The translations under genes and the position numbers were made by a program. Below the pieces are notes generated by a model. The model was not told the origin of the DNA. It made no database searches and saw only the letters and a program-made list of their open reading frames with translations. A stretch of DNA of 64,000 bases from Nostoc paludosum FACHB-159 (GTDB lineage Bacteria; Cyanobacteriota; Cyanobacteriia; Cyanobacteriales; Nostocaceae), in NCBI RefSeq assembly GCF_014698835.1, contig NZ_JACJTU010000026.1:1-64000 (forward strand), read 5' to 3'. Positions within the stretch are counted from its first letter, which is position 1. Every line of letters begins with the position of its first letter. Positions 35,304 through 44,418 of this stretch are shown piece by piece.

Positions 35304-36557
35304 CTATTGAAGTTCCTTGAGAATGCTATTGTTCATTTGTTCTCGAATAGCTGGAAAACCAGAATTAGGATAAGGTAAAGCGTTTGTAATTTCTGATTTT
35401 AGAACTTTGTAATATGGATCTTGCTTAACTTTGGGTGTTTGAAAGACGCTGAGTGTTGCTGGAAGTAAGTATCTAGGAATAGCTTTTTTACCAGCGTCTT
35501 GACTCATCAAAATCCATTCTTGAGTAGATGGTGCATTTATATACGCAACAAAGCTTGAGGCAGCTTTTTGACAAGCTTGATCGCAATCTTTTCGTAATAC
35601 AAAGGCGTCAACAAATAGAAGCGGATGTTTTCCTCGGCCAAATGGTGCGGAAGCTATTTTAATATCTCTAGCGCTTGCTCCTTGTGCCAATATAAAATTT
35701 AGCCTTTCTGAATATCCAAAAAAAGCATCGACTTTACCTTTAGCAAAATCTTTAGCACTCAAATCAAAATCATCATGATAAGTTTCATCTAAGCATGGAT
35801 TTTTTCCGTTGGTTACACATTCTTTAGAAAAAGCTTTCAATGACTGCATGACAACTGGATCGAGATTAGGTGATATAGCCGAGGCGACTTTATTTAAACC
35901 ATACGTATCAGCCCATGCATCTAGATAAAGGGCTGGTAGATTCCAACTACCTCTCAAATCTCCTGCTATATTTGGTATCTTTGGATTGAGTCGGTTGAGA
36001 GCGGTAAGAAGCTGAGAAATTGATTTTGCTTCTACAACTGATTTATCGCGAGAAAAGATAAAGTGACTACAAAGCCAATGTGGAACCCCATATATTTGGT
36101 TATTCACTGTTACAGCACTACGGGCTGCTGGATGCCAGTCATGTTGGGTTAGTGGTGCATTCCACCGTTGAATCACGTTTGATTTTACAAGGTCTCCTAA
36201 TAATAAAGTATCTATTTCTACAAGGTGATAGCCATTATTTGCTGGAGATTCAGTTAGCCATTTTTTTAAAGTATCTGGCTCATAAAAACCATCATCGTCG
36301 GTAAGAGGCTTTAAAACTAAATCAATGGAAGGGTTTTTTTGCTCAAATTCCGTTTCTATTCTTTTAACTAGTTTGCTGTATTTATCGTTAGCAGTATCAG
36401 GAATATATGGAAATAATGCAACACGTAGGGTATTCTTGCTAGGACTTATTTGCGCTTTACCAACCTGATTAAACTCACCAATCCTTGTGATAGAAACGAA
36501 TATACTTGTTGAGATTAAGCCTAAAACAAACAAAGCACTTTTATGAAAAACTTTCAT
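35304..36557 (-). CDS. Secreted thiaminase I (thiamine pyridinylase)-like protein
   Basis: About 417 aa from the chosen ATG, preceded by AGGAG with a 7-base spacer; a frame from 36581 adds 8 residues (numbers below use that longer frame). It has an N-terminal signal/anchor helix, then LRVALFPYIPD, the typical opening of Bacillus-type thiaminase I. Cys171 in YGVPHWLCSHF matches the catalytic-Cys context recalled for thiaminase I (YGxPxxLC), and Glu292 in FFGYSER matches the catalytic base (FIGYSES). YLLPA near the C-terminus is also shared. The fold is that of a periplasmic binding protein. Thiaminase I cleaves thiamine by base exchange. Conserved Cys and Glu argue for activity, but a thiamine or sugar binding protein remains possible. 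Confidence 0.75.
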   Translation of the reverse strand: MKVFHKSALFVLGLISTSIFVSITRIGEFNQVGKAQISPSKNTLRVALFPYIPDTANDKYSKLVKRIETEFEQKNPSIDLVLKPLTDDDGFYEPDTLKKWLTESPANNGYHLVEIDTLLLGDLVKSNVIQRWNAPLTQHDWHPAARSAVTVNNQIYGVPHWLCSHFIFSRDKSVVEAKSISQLLTALNRLNPKIPNIAGDLRGSWNLPALYLDAWADTYGLNKVASAISPNLDPVVMQSLKAFSKECVTNGKNPCLDETYHDDFDLSAKDFAKGKVDAFFGYSERLNFILAQGASARDIKIASAPFGRGKHPLLFVDAFVLRKDCDQACQKAASSFVAYINAPSTQEWILMSQDAGKKAIPRYLLPATLSVFQTPKVKQDPYYKVLKSEITNALPYPNSGFPAIREQMNNSILKELQ

Positions 36558-37242
36558 ATTTTTGCTCCTATAAATTATCAAGTCATTAGCTCGAATTTAT
36601 CCATTTTTTTAGCAACGCGATACTCCTACGGAGTCGTGGCACGAACACTATCGCTGAAACCTCTGTGGGGCAGTGGTTTTACTTTTTTAACTTCATCGAT
36701 AATCTGTGACGTAGAAAAAGTATTTGCCAAAAAGCCAGGGGTTTTACCGTATCAAGCGAACCAAGTTCTTAATTTTGGATAAAGTCGAGTTGAGAAAACT
36801 TCAGTATATTATTTATTATTTCATCGTCTATAAGTGAAATTACTGATAAAGCTATACTATAGACCTCTTGCATAAGTCGAATAGACCCCCCTTTATCCCC
36901 CCTTATAAAGGGGGGAAACTTGAAATCTTGCCCCCTCCCCTTCACAAGGGGAGGGTTGGGGAGGGGTGATTCAAGGATTTTTGCAAGAGGTCTTATGTAT
37001 ACTTGTCTTCAAACTAGGAAAGCTTTAATCAAGTCCATCCGCGAGATTTAGTTTTCTCTGCTAAATTATTTGACCGAGTGTTTAAAGATTTATTACCAAA
37101 ACTAATAAAACCCGATCGCTCTTTTGCAACCAAAAATTCCAACACTAGGCACAATAGTATTTAAAATGATTTGAAAATCATTTCATTAAAAATTTCCCTA
37201 CTTGAAGGTTAGGGGCTATCATAAGTCCAAAAAATTATTTAT
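36558..37242. other. Intergenic stretch holding a MITE
   Basis: It contains the 133-base element at 36861-36993. The rest is AT-rich, with no supported gene. A plus-strand frame at 36543-36782 has no recognisable features. Confidence 0.6.
36861..36993. mobile_element. MITE-like element with AGACCTCTTGCA ends
   Basis: Perfect 12-base terminal inverted repeats (AGACCTCTTGCA at 36861-36872 and TGCAAGAGGTCT at 36982-36993) bound 133 bases. Inside are two hairpins, CCCCCCTTATAAAGGGGGG and CCCCTCCCCTTCACAAGGGGAGGG. There is no coding capacity. Confidence 0.8.
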
Positions 37243-39084
37243 ATGAATGCTGAAGATTTTTTCAACCAAGGATTCAACAATAATTTACAACAGAAGTATC
37301 AAGCAGCCATTACAGCTTATACCCAAGCAATCAAACTCAATCCTGATTACGCCGAAGCCTACCATAATCGAGGAATTATTTCAAGCAATCTCACAGATTA
37401 TCACAGTGCGATCGCCAATTTCAATCGCGCCATAGAAATCAACCCCAAGTTTGCCACAGCCTACTATCACCGCGCCAATGGATACTACTTTTTAGGAGAT
37501 TATGAAAAAGCCATCGCCGACCATAACCAAGCATTAGCAATCGACCCAAATCTCGCCCAATCCTACCACAGTCGCGGCAATGCCTACTTTGCCTTAGCAA
37601 ATTACGACAAAGCGATCGCCGATTATATCCAAACCATAGAAATCAGTACCCAATTAGCTGATAACATCAATATTGATATTGCCAATGCCTATCATAATCG
37701 CGGCGTAGCTCGTTTCGATCGCGGGGATTCTCAAGGAGCGATCGCAGATTTTCAAGAAGCTTTACAGTGGTATCCTGATTTTGCCGCAGCTTACAGCAAT
37801 CGGGGTAATATTCACCACCTCTTAGGAAATTATCACGAAGCGATCGCCGATCACCATCGGGCATTAGAATTAGATCCTAACTTGGCAGAGGCTTATCATA
37901 ACCGGGGTAATGCCCACTACGCTCTAGCAGATTATGAAAGTGCGATGGCAGATTATAACCGCGCCTTAAAAATTAACCCCAACTTTGCCAGCGCATATTA
38001 CAATCGGGGTTTAATTCTGTCTCACCTGCAAAATTATCAAGCCGCAATTGAAGATTTTAACCAAGCACTGAAACTCAATCCTGATGATGTGCAAGCTTAT
38101 TGCGAACGCGGCCTGGTGCGTAGCACCCTTGAAGACTATGAAGGTGCAATTGCAGATTATGACCGAGCATTGCAAGAAAATCCGACACTAGCTTTAGTAT
38201 ACGGCTTTCGGGCGAATGCGCTTCGCCGATTGGGAAACTACCAAAGTGCAATTGAAGATAGTAATCGCTTATTACAACTCAATCCTAATTTAGCTGAAGG
38301 ATATTGCGATCGCGCCGCAGCTCGTCGTTCTATTGGAGATCATAAAGGGGCAATTAAAGATTACGATAAGGCATTGCAGATTAATGATAACTTTGCCGCA
38401 GCTTATTATGGCCGGGGTATCGCCCGTGAAGCTTTGCAAGATTTCCAAGGAGCAATTGATGATAATACAACAGCCATAGAATTGATGCCTGACTTTTCCC
38501 AAGCTTACTGCAATCGGGGCAATGCTCGTCGTCTTTTAGGGGATGAATATGGAGCCATTGCAGATTATGATAAAGCTTTAGCAATCAATCCCGATTTAAT
38601 CGAAGCTTATTATAATCGGGCTTCTACCAACTATGCTTTAGAAAAATATGAAAGTGCGATCGCAGATTACACCCAAGCATTGCAAATCAATCCTCAATCT
38701 GCTGCATTTTACAGCGATCGGGCTAACGCTCGCTACGCCATAGAAGACTATTATGGTGCGATAAAAGATTACACTCAAGCAATTGCCATCGACCCCAGCT
38801 TTGCTGAAGACTGGTACAATCGGGGGCGTAGCTATTCTCTTTTAGAAAACTTCAACTTAGCCTTAGCAGATTTAAACGAAGCCCTACAACGTCAACCTCA
38901 TTGGGCTTCAGCTTACATCCTGCGAGCAGATGTCAACCGAAATTTGGGTAATTTGCAACAAGCAATTGCCGATTTTCAAAAATCCGCAGACTTGTATTAT
39001 CAAGAAGGAAATATCCAGTATTATCAACAAATTATTCAGCTAATTGAACAACTTCAACAGACATCGCCTGTTGTGGAAGAGTGA
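37243..39084 (+). CDS. Protein of seventeen tandem TPR repeats
   Basis: A 613-aa protein made almost entirely of 17 TPR units of about 34 residues (AYYNRG...AIADYNRALKINPNFA type), with a short C-terminal helix (YYQQIIQLIEQLQQ). There is no signal peptide, membrane span or enzymatic domain. TPR superhelices bind peptides or scaffold complexes; the partner is unknown. Several HIP1 sites encode AIA within repeats. The DNA after the stop carries decayed copies of the gene's 3' end. Confidence 0.9.
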   Translation: MNAEDFFNQGFNNNLQQKYQAAITAYTQAIKLNPDYAEAYHNRGIISSNLTDYHSAIANFNRAIEINPKFATAYYHRANGYYFLGDYEKAIADHNQALAIDPNLAQSYHSRGNAYFALANYDKAIADYIQTIEISTQLADNINIDIANAYHNRGVARFDRGDSQGAIADFQEALQWYPDFAAAYSNRGNIHHLLGNYHEAIADHHRALELDPNLAEAYHNRGNAHYALADYESAMADYNRALKINPNFASAYYNRGLILSHLQNYQAAIEDFNQALKLNPDDVQAYCERGLVRSTLEDYEGAIADYDRALQENPTLALVYGFRANALRRLGNYQSAIEDSNRLLQLNPNLAEGYCDRAAARRSIGDHKGAIKDYDKALQINDNFAAAYYGRGIAREALQDFQGAIDDNTTAIELMPDFSQAYCNRGNARRLLGDEYGAIADYDKALAINPDLIEAYYNRASTNYALEKYESAIADYTQALQINPQSAAFYSDRANARYAIEDYYGAIKDYTQAIAIDPSFAEDWYNRGRSYSLLENFNLALADLNEALQRQPHWASAYILRADVNRNLGNLQQAIADFQKSADLYYQEGNIQYYQQIIQLIEQLQQTSPVVEE

Positions 39085-39300
39085 GCGCGATCGCACCTGC
39101 AAATTCCCAAAAAGCGATCGCTAATTCTATGATGGCATTGTAGGCGATCGCCTGTTGTGCAAGAGTAGACTTTAGCGTACCTGACTGTAAGTATCACTAA
39201 AGACATCGCCTGTTATGAAAGAGTGAGTGCGTTAGCGTAGCTTACCGTAGGTATCACCTTACAGAAAACCTCAAAAATAAAGCGATCGCACTTTTATGTT
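39059..39300 (+). repeat. HIP1-rich decayed copies of the TPR gene 3' end
   Basis: The sequence ending the TPR gene (ACATCGCCTGTTGTGGAAGA, 39061-39080) recurs imperfectly near 39145 (GATCGCCTGTTGTGCAAGAG) and near 39203 (ACATCGCCTGTTATGAAAGA). Four GCGATCGC palindromes lie within 240 bases. It looks like local duplication followed by decay. Confidence 0.6.
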
Positions 39301-39341
39301 TCGTAGTGAGTTGAATTTTTTAAGATTAGCTGATAACACCA

Positions 39342-42300
39342 TCAACTCGTTTTACTGATTATCCTTGCCACTGCTGCTGCTTGTTCAGGATATAGTTGCG
39401 CTAGAGATTCGCACACTTCATAAGCAGCATCCAGGTAATAAGCACAGGGAATTAATATTTTCTTGAAATTAGGGTGATCACCTGTCTGAACAAGCCATGA
39501 GGCAATTTTTGGAAGTTGCCTGTTACGGTCTGTGAGAATAGCCTCTGTTGTCCTCACAGCTTGCTCACCTAATCCTGCTAATACCTGTACACAAGAAATT
39601 ACATTAAGAGATTTCATTTGCTTTTGTTCATCGTCTATTTTGTTTTTAGCTTTAAGAATAGCGTCGAGGGTAGTGACTTGTTCTTGTTTTTTGTATTGCT
39701 CTTTAGAGATCAGCCACAATGCTATCACTTGTTCCCATGCATCTTCAATTTCATCTGTAATATTGAGCGCAGTTGGGATATCTCCCATCTCTAAGAGTGC
39801 TGCTATTATTGTCAATAAGTTTATGTCTCGCTGCTTTCCACTTTCTCGTGCAAACTTCAGCAAATAGTTAAATTTTACTTTTGTAGTCTCATTGTCAATA
39901 ATAGATTCTAATACAATTTCTGTGCATATAATATTTATCCGTTTACCTTCTACAAAACGTTGTCCTTCTGAAATAGATGGGAGTATTTGTGAGGCATAAA
40001 AGAGAGTGTTTTTTGCTTCTTCCCTCTGTCCGGCTTCTGCCTGTAACTTGGCTATACTTTCTAGAACTTCGGATTTAGTCGAAGATAATTCAATGTTATG
40101 AGCCGTTTGACACGCAGAAGGGAAACATTTTATCCTTGCCTGTGCTAAAGCTATATATCTGAAGCTGTGTACACGTTCCGATTGCCATTCAATCTTATGT
40201 GCAGTTTGAATGGCATGATTAAAAATTTCTTTTGCCTCATCTTCTTTTTCTACCTTTACCAGCACTTCTGCTACTCTTGCTAGGGTGGTTGCTTGTTGCC
40301 ATAGATTATGAATACTTAGAGCAATTTGATGAGCAATGCTGGCGGTATTTGCTGCTATCTGCTTAGATGTGGCTTTGAGTTGTACTTCTGCTACGCCTGC
40401 TAATGCTGATGCTTGTAAAAATGCTGATTCATATTGTTCATATTCTTGTGCCATCTGAAGAGCAGTAGCAAAGGTTGTCCTTGCTGTTAAAGTTGGGCTT
40501 GATTTCGCTTGCTCCTGTGCTATGATGCCCTGAATCTTTGCTCTTCTATTTGGATTATTAATCCTACCTGCATATTCTAGAGCTTCATTATATTGTTGTT
40601 TGTCTGAGTGCAAAGCTGCGATTTCAAATAAAAGCTCGTTTTTATCTGATTCAGTGTTTAAAACTTCAGAAGTATTCAATCTGTCCTTGAGTTGTAGTAA
40701 TCTGTCATCTATATTATATTCATTGTCATTTGCATCACTTTCAATTACCTCTGTGGAAATTTCTTCTCCTGTTTTAATGGTGGCTATCTTCCTCTCTAAA
40801 TCTTCCAATTGAAGATTTGGTTCTGATGAATTATTTATTGTTTTTGCCAAATCATAGGCTTCAGTAAAAGTTGCTAACATTGCTTCCTGATGCCCAATTT
40901 TTCCTTGTGTTTCTCCTATCATGATCATTGCATCAAACCAATCATGACTGGGAAAATGCTTTCGTGTAATTTCTAGTGCTTTGTCAAAAGTAGCAGCTGC
41001 TCTTATATCCCCTTTCTGTCCCTGTACCTTTGCTATACTTGCCAATTGCCATATTATTTGTATATCTGAGCTAATTTTTAATGTAGTATCAATAGCCGCA
41101 GTAAAGCGATCAAAATCGCTGAGATATATGGACAGAAAGCGTCGGTAGCGATCGTTTAATAGTTTTTGTTCTAAAACTTCACAAATACTATCACTTATTT
41201 CAAAATCATGAGCGAGAAAGTATACTGCAAAATCGCATTGCCAATCACCATCTCCCAGTATGTCAAAACATGGTAGTTCTTTCTGCTGCAATCGCTCCAA
41301 TGTCGCTTGTGCCTCTTCCAATTTGCTCGTATCCTTCAATTCCCAAGCCAGCAGCAAATACCACAAAACACATCGCTCAATTTCATACAAGTCCGCCATT
41401 ACTAAGGCACGGTCTAAACTACCTTTGTGCAGTGCATCTAAGGGTGACTCTTGCGAAGTTGTCTGTACTAACTGCCGTGCATGAGCCAACAAAAACTCTG
41501 CCATTTCACCTGCTTTGTCTTCTTCAGCAGCACCAAGCAAAGCAATCTGAATAGTTTTCAAAGGCAAATCAGGCTCATCAGGTAAATTTTCCTGTTGGCA
41601 AGATGCAAAAGTTTTATTCCGTGCGATCGCATACAAATCTTCCCACTGCTTCTCATCTCGTAAGTGTTCAGCATAATGTCGCAACCCATAACGACTCTGG
41701 TTGTCCTGCCAGCGACTACAGTAGTTAATCAAAGCCTCTAAAGCATCTTCAGCTTCGTCACCCAACTCATTTGCAAAAGTTTTTCCTAGCAATGGGTGTG
41801 CAAAAGCATAAAGTTTGTTTTCAGCAATTTTCATCCAGCGTGTCACTTGCCAGCACTGTTGTAGCTGCCGTAAATGGCGATCGCGCATTTCTGTCAGCGC
41901 CTTTACATCCTCTTTTTCAAGAGTGCCTTTCGCCACTGCCAACAATGCAAAAAATTTCCAACGCTGATCCGGTAATTCCAACTGGTCTAAGCGTTTTAGC
42001 TGCTGCTTTACATACTTTTCAAATCCTTTTGGCGTTTGTGCTAAAATTTCTCGCACATCATTTCCCTGTTTTGCTGTATGAATTAAATCATCAGTCAAGT
42101 ATTTGAGGTAAAGCGGAAAGCCTTGGGTAATCTCATCAAGTTGCTTAACAAAATGAATATCATCAGCAAATATTGCTAACTCACCCTCACCAGCTTGTTT
42201 TAACCAATCTGCGATCGCTTCACGAGGTAATCGGTTAAGAAAAATAGGCTCTCCGCTATCTATCCAGCCATTTAGGTATTCTGGTTGTTCTCCCTCTTCT

Positions 42301-43331
42301 GCTCTTGCTGAAGCGATCACAAATACATTTTCAGGTAGAGGAGTAGGAAAAGGTGACTCAAAGGGATTTTCAGCTTCATCTAAACTATCTAGAATTATGA
42401 CTAATGGTTTATCTTTTCGTGCGCCATGTTCTCGTAAGAGATAATAAAGCGCCTCTCTCAACTGTTGTTCATCATTGGGTAGTTGTTGATAGATGAGTTC
42501 GTCGTAGTAAATATAAAGTTGTTGCAACAAATGGCGATAAGCATTTTTTACAGATCGAGTAATATCATATCGCTGACTGAAAAAATGGTAAGCGATAAAA
42601 CAGTCTTGATTCTGGAGTAAATTAACCCAGTTTGCTAGTAGTGCTGTTTTACCAAAACCTGCACCAGCTATCAACAATCTGACCACACCGTAATTTTTGC
42701 TTAAAAACTCGTTAAGTGTTTTAACTTCTTCAGAACGTCCAACGAAAAATTTAATATTTTCATTTATAATTTGTTTAACTTTATCAGCAACTTCTCTCTC
42801 AGGTGCTTTTCTTGCTTCACCAAAATTTTCTTCTAAAATACTTTCAATTTCGCATGTTTTCTTAATTTGTAAATTAGCAACTTCCTTGAGGATGTCTTGA
42901 GAATCTCGAATATCTTTGTCTTTGTCGAAATGAAACCTACCTTGAATTATTTCTTCATGTCCACTACCTGTATAATGCCCCTGCTTTTCTGTCAAAATAT
43001 AGATAATTAACTTGTCATACTTTTCATAGAATTTATTCTTTACGAATTTTTCTAAAGTATCTTTAATTTTTTGATTATTAGATGTTGATGTAACCTGAAA
43101 AGCTACTCTTGCTGTTTCATCTCCTAAATCAATACCGGGATAGTTATTCTCTTCCGTATAATTCAGATTATTAAGATGCTCGTAACCGTAAACTTTAGCA
43201 AAAAGAGGTATCAATATAGTTTCAGCAATTTTATTAATGTCTGTTCTACTCATTGCATTAGAGTGCTTAATCTGAGCTATGAAACGAGACATTAATTCAT
43301 TAATTCTGTTTTCCGAATCTAATAAATTCAT
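39342..43331 (-). CDS. STAND NTPase with nuclease-like (SMEK-type) N-terminus; putative defence protein
   Basis: A 1329-aa protein. Residues 1-170 form a restriction-endonuclease-like domain: PGIDLGD at 65-71 and FQVTST at 79-84 match the D...(Q/E)xT pattern of SMEK-type domains. A linker with FVGRSEE (196-202) leads to a NACHT/STAND ATPase: Walker A GAGFGKTA at 223-230, Walker B VIILDSLDEA at 311-320, and LPREAIADWL. The last 800 residues are helical, TPR-like repeats. STAND proteins with N-terminal nucleases act as pathogen sensors (Avs-type systems) that cut DNA once the repeats bind a trigger. The effector call is inference. XisI and XisH genes lie 233 bases upstream on the same strand. 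Confidence 0.82.
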   Translation of the reverse strand: MNLLDSENRINELMSRFIAQIKHSNAMSRTDINKIAETILIPLFAKVYGYEHLNNLNYTEENNYPGIDLGDETARVAFQVTSTSNNQKIKDTLEKFVKNKFYEKYDKLIIYILTEKQGHYTGSGHEEIIQGRFHFDKDKDIRDSQDILKEVANLQIKKTCEIESILEENFGEARKAPEREVADKVKQIINENIKFFVGRSEEVKTLNEFLSKNYGVVRLLIAGAGFGKTALLANWVNLLQNQDCFIAYHFFSQRYDITRSVKNAYRHLLQQLYIYYDELIYQQLPNDEQQLREALYYLLREHGARKDKPLVIILDSLDEAENPFESPFPTPLPENVFVIASARAEEGEQPEYLNGWIDSGEPIFLNRLPREAIADWLKQAGEGELAIFADDIHFVKQLDEITQGFPLYLKYLTDDLIHTAKQGNDVREILAQTPKGFEKYVKQQLKRLDQLELPDQRWKFFALLAVAKGTLEKEDVKALTEMRDRHLRQLQQCWQVTRWMKIAENKLYAFAHPLLGKTFANELGDEAEDALEALINYCSRWQDNQSRYGLRHYAEHLRDEKQWEDLYAIARNKTFASCQQENLPDEPDLPLKTIQIALLGAAEEDKAGEMAEFLLAHARQLVQTTSQESPLDALHKGSLDRALVMADLYEIERCVLWYLLLAWELKDTSKLEEAQATLERLQQKELPCFDILGDGDWQCDFAVYFLAHDFEISDSICEVLEQKLLNDRYRRFLSIYLSDFDRFTAAIDTTLKISSDIQIIWQLASIAKVQGQKGDIRAAATFDKALEITRKHFPSHDWFDAMIMIGETQGKIGHQEAMLATFTEAYDLAKTINNSSEPNLQLEDLERKIATIKTGEEISTEVIESDANDNEYNIDDRLLQLKDRLNTSEVLNTESDKNELLFEIAALHSDKQQYNEALEYAGRINNPNRRAKIQGIIAQEQAKSSPTLTARTTFATALQMAQEYEQYESAFLQASALAGVAEVQLKATSKQIAANTASIAHQIALSIHNLWQQATTLARVAEVLVKVEKEDEAKEIFNHAIQTAHKIEWQSERVHSFRYIALAQARIKCFPSACQTAHNIELSSTKSEVLESIAKLQAEAGQREEAKNTLFYASQILPSISEGQRFVEGKRINIICTEIVLESIIDNETTKVKFNYLLKFARESGKQRDINLLTIIAALLEMGDIPTALNITDEIEDAWEQVIALWLISKEQYKKQEQVTTLDAILKAKNKIDDEQKQMKSLNVISCVQVLAGLGEQAVRTTEAILTDRNRQLPKIASWLVQTGDHPNFKKILIPCAYYLDAAYEVCESLAQLYPEQAAAVARIISKTS

Positions 43332-43563
43332 ATTGAACTAATAAATAATATTATTCTGTTAATAAATCTAAATTATTCAAAAAACAAAAATAATAATTAC
43401 AACTTCCTTCTAATAATATCTTGCCAATTATCCATAATTAATACTTCTTACTTAATAATTTGATTCACCTTATTTAGCATTGTCTACCCCATCAATATCA
43501 TATAAACACAGGAGTTGGGGTTAACATTCATTAAGTAGTACTTGGAGATTTTCAAAACATCTC

Positions 43564-43899
43564 CTAACTCACAGCATATTCTGTAAACTGTCTCATAAAA
43601 GGAGACTGAAAACCTAACACAATATCTTCCTTGGGAACTCCCGCAGCTACCAAATTAGCTGCAATATCATCTTCTGTACCATTCCACTGAAGCCAAATTT
43701 TTCCACCCTTAATATCAATATGAATAATACAACTATGTACCCAGTCTTGACCTTCCCAGCCTACATGAACTATTTGATAATGGTCACGTTGTGTATCAAA
43801 AATTGTTTCAACTTCTATATTTCCGTTAGCTGGTTTTTGCTCACTATAATCATTTAATATCTGTTGTACAAGCTGGCGATATCGAGTTAATTTATCCAT
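43564..43899 (-). CDS. xisI: XisI, fdxN-element excision controlling factor family
   Basis: A 111-aa acidic protein with the XisI layout: MDKLTRYRQLVQQILNDYS, VETIFDTQRDHYQIVHVGWEG, IHIDIKGGKIWLQWNGTEDDIA, and a C-terminal LGFQSPFMRQFTEYAV. In Anabaena XisI and XisH are needed for developmental excision of the fdxN element, yet homologous pairs are found in many places without such an element. XisI overlaps the end of xisH by 13 bases, so the products are made together. Partner-inhibitor and nuclease is a plausible reading. Confidence 0.92.
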   Translation of the reverse strand: MDKLTRYRQLVQQILNDYSEQKPANGNIEVETIFDTQRDHYQIVHVGWEGQDWVHSCIIHIDIKGGKIWLQWNGTEDDIAANLVAAGVPKEDIVLGFQSPFMRQFTEYAVS

Positions 43900-44306
43900 T
43901 GAAAAATTACCTCTTGCTCTACATCATATATCAACATTTTCACTTGATTTTCTGCTATCATTTCTTGAGGAAAATCAAGTTGAAAAAATGTTTTGTAAGT
44001 TGTTAAAGGTACTGCTAAATACAAAACACGCTCCGGTTGTCGCCGTCGTAATGCACCTCTATAATTAATAAACTGTCCTAATGCTGTATGAAATTCTGAA
44101 ATAGCAGACGACTTTTCTAAAAAACTTTTGACTTCTACTGCAATTTTTTGTCCTTCACGTTCTGCTGCAATGAGCTTTTCGGCGGCTAAATCAATCGAAA
44201 GATTAACGCCTCCCACGCTAATTGTGAGTGGATCGTTAGTAATTTGCCAACCATCTTTCTGTAAAGCTGTTTTGACAACTTCATGAAAGACATCTTTAGC
44301 AGACAT
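43887..44306 (-). CDS. xisH: XisH, nuclease-fold partner of XisI
   Basis: A 139-aa protein of the XisH family with a compact endonuclease-like core: Asp39 (SIDLAAEK) and Glu58-Val-Lys60 (IAVEVKS), a PD-(D/E)xK-type pattern, then HTALGQFINYRGAL. It opens MSAKDVFHEVVKTALQKDGW, typical of the family. No fdxN element, xisF recombinase or element end is visible nearby, so excision is an unlikely role here. A toxin-antitoxin or defence role beside the STAND gene is inferred. Confidence 0.92.
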   Translation of the reverse strand: MSAKDVFHEVVKTALQKDGWQITNDPLTISVGGVNLSIDLAAEKLIAAEREGQKIAVEVKSFLEKSSAISEFHTALGQFINYRGALRRRQPERVLYLAVPLTTYKTFFQLDFPQEMIAENQVKMLIYDVEQEVIFQWIN

Positions 44307-44374
44307 ACATATCCATAATTATATATTTGATTTTCATTTAGCCGCATTCCATAAAATTTTTCAAACCGATTAAA

Positions 44375-44404
44375 TGTAGAGACGTTCTATAAAACGTCCC
44401 TACA
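44375..44404 (-). terminator. Hairpin between chlH and xisH
   Basis: TGTAGAGACGTT pairs with AACGTCCCTACA (one mismatch) around a short loop, 15 bases past the chlH stop. Related hairpins occur at 1507-1537 and elsewhere, so this is a dispersed element in a position suited to end chlH transcription. Confidence 0.5.
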
Positions 44405-44418
44405 ATTATGATTAGGAA

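Noticed and set aside
36543..36782. 79-codon plus-strand frame starting inside the thiaminase-like gene
   Set aside because: Overlaps the signal-peptide coding region of a well-supported gene on the other strand and has no domain.
36558..37242. TPP riboswitch near the thiaminase-like gene
   Set aside because: The conserved CUGAGA-type core was not seen upstream of the start.
43564..44306. XisHI as evidence of an fdxN excision element in this window
   Set aside because: No XisF-type recombinase, interrupted fdxN or element border is visible.
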